Shown piece after piece: positions 7,536 through 12,991 of a stretch of 12,991 nt of DNA (its first letter is position 1; each line of letters begins with the position of its first letter). Made by a program: the position numbers and the translations under genes. Location: assembly GCA_011682715.1 (NCBI GenBank), contig JAACEC010000059.1, forward strand, positions 1-12,991. Reading direction: 5' to 3'. The notes beneath the pieces are model-generated. The model saw only the letters and a list, made by a program, of their open reading frames with translations, made no database searches and was not told the origin of the DNA. The stretch is from Pseudomonadota bacterium. GTDB taxonomy: Bacteria > Hydrothermota > 32-111 > QNBC01.

Positions 7536-9058
7536 AAAATATGAAGAAAACAATTATTATAAGCAAAACATTTGATGAATTAAGGATAGCCGTTCTGGAG
7601 GACGGGACTTTTGTTGAATTCTATATCGAGAGTGGAAGCGACATAAGTATTATGGACAACATTTACAAAGGAAAGGTTATTGCTGTTAACAGATCGTTGA
7701 AGGCCGTATTTGTTGATGTAGGGCTCGAGAAAGGGGCATTCTTACCCTTTAATCAGATGTCGGATAAGCAGTTTCTAAATGAGGATTTTAAGTCTATTCC
7801 GCTAAAAACATCAATAAATCCATTAAAGTTAAAGAACGGGAATGAGATTTTGGTACAAATCATAAAAGAGCCGATAAGTACAAAGGGTGCGAGATTAACA
7901 ACGAATATTTCAATATCCGGCAGATATATTGTCCTAATGCCAAACACAAAGCAGATCGGTATATCCAAAAAGATAAAAAACAGAAAAGAGAGAATAAGAT
8001 TGTTTAAGATTGCAAAGGAGATAAGGCCGAAAGAGATGGGGTTGATTCTCCGTACCTCGGCTCAGGGACATTCAATTGAAGAGATCGACGAAGAGGTAAA
8101 AAAATTGCAGGTAAGGATGTACAACATCATAAAAGATGCTGAAAAACAGAAATCGCCGGCATTGATCTATACCGATTCGAATCTATTTGATAAACTTATA
8201 AAGGACATATTTTCCAATGGAATTTCCGAATGTGTAATTGATTCGAGAGAATTTTATGAAAAATTGAGAGAATACTTGGATTACACTGAACCAAAACTTG
8301 CCAAAACACTTGTTTTAAAGGAAAATGCGGATTTGTTCCGTGAATACGGCATAGATAAAGAATTAAAGTTGATGTATTCAATGATGGTTCCGTTGCCCTC
8401 GGGCGGGAATATCGTAATTCAACCTACGGAAGCTCTGATTTCCATAGACGTGAATAGCGGTAAAAGCGGATTAAAAACTAAACACGAGGAAATGATTCTG
8501 AGAACCAATTGTGAAGCCGCAAAGGAGATAGCGAGGCAATTGAGATTGAGAGACATCGGCGGTATAATTGTAATCGATTTTATAGATATGGACAGCGAAA
8601 AACATAAAAAGAAACTGTTTGAAGAATTTAAGAGTTTTATAAGAAACGATAAAAGTAAACCGTTTATATTTGAAATGAGCCCCCTTGGTTTGATAGAGAT
8701 GACAAGGAAGAGAGTAAGGGATGTCTCCAGCACAACGATTTACGAGCCCTGTAATGTTTGCAAGGGGACGGGATGGATTATCGGTAAAGATGTCATATTT
8801 ATGGAACTCATAAGATGGTTCAAACGTAATGGCTCCTCCTACAGTGGGAGAAAACTTGGAATCATTTGTAACGAGGAATTTGAGAGATATGTGCAGGGAA
8901 AACATATTGATTATCTTGAAGAGGAAGTCCAGGAGGATAACCTTATGACCGAGTTCATTGTTGATCCGCACCTTTTAGTCGATGAGGTTTACATATATGA
9001 TTTTGACAAAAGCGAATCAATCTATGAATTAAACAGGTATAGAATAGATTATATTTGA
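7532..9058 (+). CDS. rng: Ribonuclease G (RNase E/G family)
   Basis: A 508-residue single-strand-specific endoribonuclease that matures rRNA 5' ends and takes part in mRNA decay in the cytoplasm. The S1-like domain spans residues ~40-130 (MDNIYKGKVIAVN, VFVDVGLEKGAFLPF). The catalytic Mg-binding aspartates are D306 in SIDVNSGKSG and D349 in IVIDFIDM. They are 43 residues apart, exactly as D303/D346 in E. coli RNase E. The zinc-link cysteines are C407 and C410 in EPCNVCKGTG. The length fits RNase G and there is no RNase E-type C-terminal scaffold. The start overlaps the preceding stop by ATGA and has no clear ribosome site, so translation is probably coupled; ATG 7541 is an alternative start. 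In many bacteria rplU and rpmA follow this gene, but not here. Confidence 0.95.
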   Translation: MKNMKKTIIISKTFDELRIAVLEDGTFVEFYIESGSDISIMDNIYKGKVIAVNRSLKAVFVDVGLEKGAFLPFNQMSDKQFLNEDFKSIPLKTSINPLKLKNGNEILVQIIKEPISTKGARLTTNISISGRYIVLMPNTKQIGISKKIKNRKERIRLFKIAKEIRPKEMGLILRTSAQGHSIEEIDEEVKKLQVRMYNIIKDAEKQKSPALIYTDSNLFDKLIKDIFSNGISECVIDSREFYEKLREYLDYTEPKLAKTLVLKENADLFREYGIDKELKLMYSMMVPLPSGGNIVIQPTEALISIDVNSGKSGLKTKHEEMILRTNCEAAKEIARQLRLRDIGGIIVIDFIDMDSEKHKKKLFEEFKSFIRNDKSKPFIFEMSPLGLIEMTRKRVRDVSSTTIYEPCNVCKGTGWIIGKDVIFMELIRWFKRNGSSYSGRKLGIICNEEFERYVQGKHIDYLEEEVQEDNLMTEFIVDPHLLVDEVYIYDFDKSESIYELNRYRIDYI

Positions 9059-9083
9059 CTTTAATTGTTTAATATGATAGAAT
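9055..9083 (+). promoter_or_regulatory. Predicted promoter of lat, -35 overlapping the rng stop
   Basis: TTGACT (9055-9060) and TAGAAT (9078-9083) lie 17 bases apart. The -35 box contains the rng TGA stop (9056-9058). Transcription would begin around 9090, leaving a leader of about 23 bases with AAAAAGGAG (9096-9104) eight bases before the lat ATG. No terminator is visible between rng and lat, so readthrough from the upstream operon is also possible. Confidence 0.5.
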
Positions 9084-9112
9084 CCGAGAAAATTTAAAAA
9101 GGAGTTGTGATT

Positions 9113-10414
9113 ATGAAGATTACACCCAAAAAGGTACACGAAACGATAGGCAAGTACATGCTTGCCGATGGACTTGATTTTGTTCTTGATGTGAAAAAGA
9201 GTAAAGGGGCAAAAATTTACGATTCCAAAAACAAAAAATGGTACATAGATTTCTTTTCCTTCTTTGCCTCCAATCCACTCGGCATGAATCATCCCAAAAT
9301 GAACAATGCAAAATTCATAAGAAAAATCGGCAAATTAGCCATCGTTAAACCCTCCAACTCGGATATTTATACCGTTGAAATGGCCGAATTTGTAGATACT
9401 TTTGCCAGAATAGCAATGCCGAAATATATGAAACATCTATTCTTTGTTTCCGGCGGTGCATTGGCTGTTGAAAATGCATTGAAAACCGCTTTTGACTGGA
9501 AAACCCGTTTGAATTTCGAGAGAGGAATCGTTAAAGAAGCCGATAAAGTCATACATTTCAAACAGGCTTTTCACGGAAGGACAGGTTACACTATTTCTCT
9601 TACAAACACATTCGATCCGAGAAAAACAAAATTCTTTCCCCAGTTTGATTGGCCAAGAATTACAAACCCCAAAATAACATTCCCATTGGAGGAGCATATT
9701 GATGAAGTAAAGGCTCTGGAAAACAAAGCCTACGAAGAAATTGATCAGGCAATAAAAACATACGGGGATACCATTGCATCGATAATTATCGAACCGGTAC
9801 AGGGAGAAGGCGGAGATAATCATTTCAGACCGGAGTTTTTGCAGAACCTTAAGAAGATAGCCGATGAAAATGATCTTATGTTCATAGTTGATGAAGTTCA
9901 ATCGGGTATGGGACTTACGGGAAAATGGTGGGCTCATCAGCATGCTGACGTGGAACCCGATATTATTTGTTTTGGAAAGAAAGCACAGGTTTGCGGTATA
10001 ATGGTCGGCGAAAAAGTCGATAGAGTTAAAAATAATGTATTCGAAGAAAGCTCGAGGATTAATTCGACATGGGGTGGTAATCTCGCGGATATGATTAGAT
10101 CTCAGAGATTCCTTGAGATCATAGAAGAGGATAACCTCGTTGAAAATGCTGCAAAAATGGGAGACTTGTTACTCAATGAACTTGGTAAAATTGCGGAGAA
10201 GCATAAAGATGTGTCCAATGTGAGAGGGAAGGGACTTATGTGTGCCTTTGATCTACCTTCCACGGAAGAGAGAAACGATGCTCTTCACAACCTGTGGAAA
10301 AACGGATTACTCGTTTTACCTTGCGGTGAAAAATCCATAAGATTCAGACCCACTTTGGATGTTTCGAAAGAGACGATTCTCGAAGGTGTCAAAATAATCG
10401 ATAAGACATTATAA
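9113..10414 (+). CDS. lat: L-lysine 6-transaminase (lysine epsilon-aminotransferase)
   Basis: A 433-residue class III PLP aminotransferase that moves the epsilon-amino group of lysine to 2-oxoglutarate. The products are glutamate and allysine, which cyclises to piperideine-6-carboxylate (EC 2.6.1.36). Several stretches are diagnostic of Lat rather than ornithine or GABA aminotransferases: DFFSFFASNPLGMNHPKM, KPSNSDIYTVEMAEFVDTFA, HLFFVSGGALAVENALKTAF, FHGRTGYTISLTNTFDPRKT, QGEGGDNHFRPEF and STWGGNLADMIRSQRFLEII. The PLP lysine is in FGKKAQVCGIM (K289 or K290), and the pyridine-binding Asp is in FIVDEVQSGMGLTG. ATG 9113 is chosen over the in-frame GTG 9107, because AAAAAGGAG sits eight bases before the ATG but only two before the GTG. 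Lat can feed lysine degradation or make piperideine carboxylate-derived compounds. No partner dehydrogenase is nearby, so the pathway stays open. Confidence 0.93.
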   Translation: MKITPKKVHETIGKYMLADGLDFVLDVKKSKGAKIYDSKNKKWYIDFFSFFASNPLGMNHPKMNNAKFIRKIGKLAIVKPSNSDIYTVEMAEFVDTFARIAMPKYMKHLFFVSGGALAVENALKTAFDWKTRLNFERGIVKEADKVIHFKQAFHGRTGYTISLTNTFDPRKTKFFPQFDWPRITNPKITFPLEEHIDEVKALENKAYEEIDQAIKTYGDTIASIIIEPVQGEGGDNHFRPEFLQNLKKIADENDLMFIVDEVQSGMGLTGKWWAHQHADVEPDIICFGKKAQVCGIMVGEKVDRVKNNVFEESSRINSTWGGNLADMIRSQRFLEIIEEDNLVENAAKMGDLLLNELGKIAEKHKDVSNVRGKGLMCAFDLPSTEERNDALHNLWKNGLLVLPCGEKSIRFRPTLDVSKETILEGVKIIDKTL

Positions 10415-10421
10415 AACGGTT

Positions 10422-10450
10422 ACGGGGTGAGTTTTACTCGCCCCGTTTGC
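10422..10450 (+). terminator. Hairpin terminator after lat
   Basis: ACGGGGTGAG (10422-10431) pairs with CTCGCCCCGT (10437-10446) through ten pairs, including one G-T wobble, around a TTTTA loop. TTGCTTAAAT follows. It lies seven bases after the lat stop. The T tract is short and interrupted, so termination may be partial, leaving some transcript for the downstream genes. Confidence 0.7.
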
Positions 10451-10459
10451 TTAAATTGC

Positions 10460-10744
10460 ATGAAAGATAAATATTTGGTGAGAATAGAAGAGCAACTTGC
10501 AATACTGGAAGGGATCTGTGATAATGCAGATTACCTTGAAGATGAAAAAGAGAGAACTTTTGTAAAAGAGGGAATCGAAGAGGAAATTAGGGAATTGAAT
10601 GAACTATTTCACATGAAGAAATTTGAAGATAAGGGAATAATTGATAGATTCCTATCGATAATTACAATATATAATCAAAAAGTTTCGGAAGCGAGGGGAA
10701 AGGGAATTGTTAAAAATGAGAAAATTGATGTGATACCTTGTTAA
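10460..10744 (+). CDS. Small charged helical protein of unknown function
   Basis: A 94-residue hypothetical protein that I do not recognise. It is rich in Glu, Lys and Ile, with no cysteine motif, signal peptide or membrane segment. Two predicted amphipathic helices cover residues ~1-55 (RIEEQLAILEGICDNADYLE, VKEGIEEEIRELNELF), and a further helix follows (KGIIDRFLSIITIYNQKVSE). Small helical-bundle or coiled-coil behaviour is plausible. ATG 10460 is the first ATG after the hairpin, but it has no Shine-Dalgarno sequence; in-frame TTG and GTG codons follow a few residues later, and an upstream GTG (10427) lies inside the hairpin. No promoter is visible, so it probably depends on readthrough from lat. 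The gap to the next ATG is 11 bases, which suggests cotranscription with the oxidoreductase. Confidence 0.6.
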   Translation: MKDKYLVRIEEQLAILEGICDNADYLEDEKERTFVKEGIEEEIRELNELFHMKKFEDKGIIDRFLSIITIYNQKVSEARGKGIVKNEKIDVIPC

Positions 10745-10755
10745 AAGGAGTTGTT

Positions 10756-11853
10756 ATGATAAAATTAGGTCTTATCGGATGCGGAAGAATTTCGAAGAAA
10801 CACCTCGATGTGGTTGAAAAACTAAACGATAGAATAGAATTGGTTGCGGTTTCGGATATAATCGAGGATAAGGCAAAAGAAGTCGCAAACAGATTCAATG
10901 TGCCTTACTATAAAGATTATATCGAAATGTTAGACAATGAGAAATTAGACCTTGTCAGTATATGTACCCCCAGTGGATTACATCCGCAAATTGGAATCAA
11001 GGTAGCGAACAGAGGGATAAACGTGTTGACGGAAAAGCCAATGGCAACGCATCTTCATGAAGCCGATGAACTCATACACGCCTGTGACAAAAACAATGTT
11101 CATCTCTTTGTTGTGAAGCAGAACAGGCTCAATCAGGGAATTGCTCTTCTTAAAAAAGCAATTGACAAGGGACGATTCGGTAGGATCTATTTTGCAAATA
11201 CTACTGTCTTTTGGACCAGACCCCAGAGTTACTACGATATGGCAAAGTGGAGAGGAACATGGGAATTTGACGGTGGTGCATTTATGAATCAGGCGAGCCA
11301 CTATGTTGATCTGATTCAGTGGTTAGTTGGACCGGTTGACAGAGTATCGGCTTTTACAGCTACGCTTGCAAGAAAAATAGAAACCGAAGATACCGGAGCT
11401 GCTGTGTTGAAATTCAGACAGGGAGCAATCGGAGTAATTCAGGTGACGATGTTGACATATCCGAAGAATTGGGAAGGTTCAATTACTATAATCGGAGAAA
11501 AGGGCACGGTAAAAATAGGCGGAGTAGCCGTTAATAAAATCGAGAAATGGGAATTTGAGGATTATGACGATGATGACAAGATAGCCATGCAGGCGGATTA
11601 CGAAACGACTAGCGTTTACGGATTCGGACATCTCGGTTACTATAAAAATGTTATTGATGTTCTTGAAGGGAAAGCCGAACCGCAGACCGACGGAAGAAGC
11701 GGAAGAAAATCGTTGGAATTGATTCTCGCCATATACGAATCTGCTAAGAGAGGGAAGAGTATAGCGATTCCCTTTGAGGAGAGAATTAATTACTTCAGAA
11801 ATAAAAATTTTCCTGTGTATTGCATTCTATCGGAGTCTATCCTAATAAAATAG
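10756..11853 (+). CDS. Gfo/Idh/MocA-family NAD(P)-dependent oxidoreductase, UDP-sugar 3-oxidase-like
   Basis: A 365-residue cytoplasmic dehydrogenase. The N-terminal Rossmann domain begins KLGLIGCGRISKKHLDVVEK, and the conserved catalytic-type lysine is in E93-K94-P95 (LTEKPMATHLHEADELI). The C-terminal domain carries VVKQNRLNQGIALLKKAI and GAFMNQASHYVDLIQWLVG, whose His-Tyr-Val-Asp stretch is in the usual substrate-binding position, and it closes with GRSGRKSLELILAIYESA. These blocks most resemble the WlbA-type group that oxidises the 3-position of UDP-N-acetylglucosaminuronate for surface polysaccharide synthesis. Family members are hard to assign, so this is tentative. ATG 10756 follows AAAAGGAG by five bases. 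The last ~20 residues (after IPFEERI) are an unusual tail. They are encoded opposite the 3' end of the convergent surface-protein gene, and the stop lies within the terminator hairpin. Confidence 0.88.
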   Translation: MIKLGLIGCGRISKKHLDVVEKLNDRIELVAVSDIIEDKAKEVANRFNVPYYKDYIEMLDNEKLDLVSICTPSGLHPQIGIKVANRGINVLTEKPMATHLHEADELIHACDKNNVHLFVVKQNRLNQGIALLKKAIDKGRFGRIYFANTTVFWTRPQSYYDMAKWRGTWEFDGGAFMNQASHYVDLIQWLVGPVDRVSAFTATLARKIETEDTGAAVLKFRQGAIGVIQVTMLTYPKNWEGSITIIGEKGTVKIGGVAVNKIEKWEFEDYDDDDKIAMQADYETTSVYGFGHLGYYKNVIDVLEGKAEPQTDGRSGRKSLELILAIYESAKRGKSIAIPFEERINYFRNKNFPVYCILSESILIK

Positions 11854-12991
11854 ACTCCGTTTTTATTGCATAACAATTTCAACTTATCAGAAGAGATACG
11901 TTTGTAATGAATAGTTCTACCAGACAGATCGAATATTTTTATATCGTAAATTCCTCTACCGAGGAGTCCGCTTATTCTGAGGATGTCTTTGGAGTAGGAT
12001 ACCCAAATTTTTGCATTTCTTTTGTGAGATAAAAGCATTTTCCTATTCATACCCATTGTATGTGAAAGAGGAAATTCGGCGTCACCGGTGTGTTGAAAAT
12101 CATGGTAAATAGAAGGCCATAGAGATGCTTGTAAGGGGATTTTCCAGAGATATGTGTTTGATGTATAGTCGGAGGCAGCAAGAACGGAATCTTTAATTGA
12201 AGGTGCACAATAGAAATTGTCCTCCGTTTCAATCGGGAAACCTCTCATTTTGTTTCCGTAAATTGAGAAAGCAGTAATTGTAAGATCACCTGTCCCGACA
12301 AAAACATAAGGAGTATCGTTCAATATGCCGGCTACAGGAGAGGATTGCATTGCCGTACCGAATTTGTACGGGTAGTTGTCTAATAGGTTTCCACCATAAT
12401 TATAGCAAAAAACGGAATCACCGATGGACAAAATAATATCCTTGTAACCATCATTATCCACATCGTAAAGAATGGGTTGCGAGACAAAAACATTAGCTTT
12501 TAGTTGTATGGGAAAGTTCGGGTACAGTGACAAACTATCATTGAAAAGGTAAAGTGCATAACCGGCAACAAGAGTAATGTCTTTTCCTTGATAGGGACCT
12601 ATTTCTCCAACAGTTGGCTGGTAATAAGTTCCTCCGAGTAGGGTGTCCGGTGTTCCCGGAATAGAAATTGCAAGGGAATCCGAATCATGTTGTGTAGTGC
12701 TAAATCCATAAAATACGCCGGTTCTTGATAATGCATAGATAGTGTATATACTGTCTTGATCCGGATCTTGAGCGGATACGACATTTAAATCCCAATTATC
12801 TCCTCCCCTTTCTGCAAACAAACCATCACTGCGGAAAAATCCGGTTCCGTTTGGTTCCCAAATATAGATATCTCCGTTTGTGGTACCTACAATAATCTCT
12901 TTCGAACCATCTCCGTTGATATCTCTTATTACCGGGGAACCTGCTACACCATAAAGACCTTTATTTGTCGGATCTCCCCGGACATACCTGG
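11790..12991 (-). CDS. FG-GAP/VCBS-type beta-propeller surface protein with C-terminal sorting-like domain, 5' partial
   Basis: About 400 residues are visible, and the frame stays open to the right edge. The TTG codon near 12821 is therefore internal and the true start lies outside. Two calcium-binding propeller loops can be read, SPVIRDINGDGSKEIIVGTT (near 12870-12935) and PILYDVDNDGYKDIILSI (near 12430-12480). Each has the D-x-(D/N)-x-D-G pattern of FG-GAP/VCBS repeats. Further blade-like repeats (SSPVAGILNDTPYVFVGTGD) lie between them and the C-terminus. The last ~75 residues form a FlgD-like/type IX-type tail: GIYDIKIFDLSGRTIHYKRI, then NGVYFIRIDSD, ending GKFLFLK. Such proteins are exported and displayed or released. 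The ligand is unknown. The last 64 bases overlap the convergent Gfo/Idh gene. No terminator of its own is visible. Confidence 0.88.
   Translation of the reverse strand, partial: RYVRGDPTNKGLYGVAGSPVIRDINGDGSKEIIVGTTNGDIYIWEPNGTGFFRSDGLFAERGGDNWDLNVVSAQDPDQDSIYTIYALSRTGVFYGFSTTQHDSDSLAISIPGTPDTLLGGTYYQPTVGEIGPYQGKDITLVAGYALYLFNDSLSLYPNFPIQLKANVFVSQPILYDVDNDGYKDIILSIGDSVFCYNYGGNLLDNYPYKFGTAMQSSPVAGILNDTPYVFVGTGDLTITAFSIYGNKMRGFPIETEDNFYCAPSIKDSVLAASDYTSNTYLWKIPLQASLWPSIYHDFQHTGDAEFPLSHTMGMNRKMLLSHKRNAKIWVSYSKDILRISGLLGRGIYDIKIFDLSGRTIHYKRISSDKLKLLCNKNGVYFIRIDSDRMQYTGKFLFLK
11831..11865 (+). terminator. Terminator of the Gfo/Idh gene, embedded in the convergent coding sequence
   Basis: CGGAGTCTAT (11831-11840) pairs perfectly with ATAGACTCCG (11850-11859) around a nine-base loop, and TTTTTAT follows. 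The + strand stop TAG (11851-11853) is in the 3' arm. On the - strand the stem encodes part of the conserved C-terminal NGVYFIRIDSD of the neighbouring gene, and there is no T tract after it, so it should end only + strand transcripts. Confidence 0.8.

Noticed and set aside
8471..8971. A 166-residue minus-strand reading frame opposite rng
   Set aside because: It lies entirely within the conserved RNase G catalytic region, has no domain resemblance, and is a shadow of the real gene. The same applies to other antisense frames such as 211-483, 2400-2711 and 9437-9943.
10427..10459. GTG start inside the hairpin for the small protein, adding an apparent CxxC (VCLNC)
   Set aside because: The codons are the terminator stem itself and there is no ribosome site, so the cysteine pair is probably chance.
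10738..10755. TTG start upstream of the Gfo/Idh gene
   Set aside because: The stretch is the ribosome site AAAAGGAG itself; ATG 10756 aligns with the Rossmann-fold start.
12819..12821. TTG start for the minus-strand propeller protein
   Set aside because: The same frame continues to the right edge with an additional FG-GAP calcium loop, so the gene is simply cut by the window.
1..12991. CRISPR arrays, tRNA or rRNA genes, insertion sequences, phage or integrase genes
   Set aside because: I saw no regularly spaced repeats, RNA gene signatures, transposase or integrase motifs, or flanking direct repeats on either strand.

Overview
The window comes from an AT-rich bacterial chromosome. Anaerobic metabolism is suggested by a complete four-subunit pyruvate/2-oxoacid:ferredoxin oxidoreductase with 2[4Fe-4S] ferredoxin and [4Fe-4S]/TPP subunits. 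Both edges carry secreted or surface proteins ending in FlgD-like / type IX-style C-terminal domains. That combination fits an anaerobe of the FCB group or a WOR-3/Cloacimonadota-like candidate phylum. The lineage is an inference from gene content and I cannot fix it.

Layout. (1) 1-1055, +: the 3' part of a large secreted protein, closed by a strong hairpin terminator (1077-1110). (2) 1126-9058, +: a near-consensus promoter (TTGACA-16-TATAAT) followed by a tightly packed gene string with mostly overlapping or abutting ends. In order it holds a DUF2148 iron-sulfur protein, a PaaI-type hotdog thioesterase, porG-porD-porA-porB, a TIGR03960-type radical SAM protein whose C-terminal DUF2344/TIGR03936 domain is split by an apparent frameshift, and ribonuclease G. 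(3) 9055-11853, +: a second promoter whose -35 overlaps the rng stop codon, then L-lysine 6-transaminase (lat), a hairpin, a small helical protein of unknown function, and a Gfo/Idh/MocA oxidoreductase resembling UDP-sugar 3-oxidases. (4) 11790-12991, -: the C-terminal part of an FG-GAP/VCBS-type beta-propeller surface protein running off the right edge, convergent with and overlapping the Gfo/Idh gene.

How they work together. The four por genes would form one enzyme interconverting pyruvate (or a related 2-oxoacid) plus CoA with acetyl-CoA, CO2 and reduced ferredoxin. The thioesterase and DUF2148 protein ahead of them may act on its acyl-CoA product and as an iron-sulfur accessory; both roles are inferred. 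The radical SAM/DUF2344/RNase G trio is a known conserved bacterial neighbourhood, here fused to the end of the por operon without a visible terminator or promoter between them.

Most notable: two apparent one-base frame disruptions (near 1184 and near 7190), a terminator embedded in the coding sequence of a convergent gene, and strongly deviant codon use in the first gene. I saw no RNA genes, CRISPR arrays, insertion sequences or phage genes, and no system I can confidently call new.
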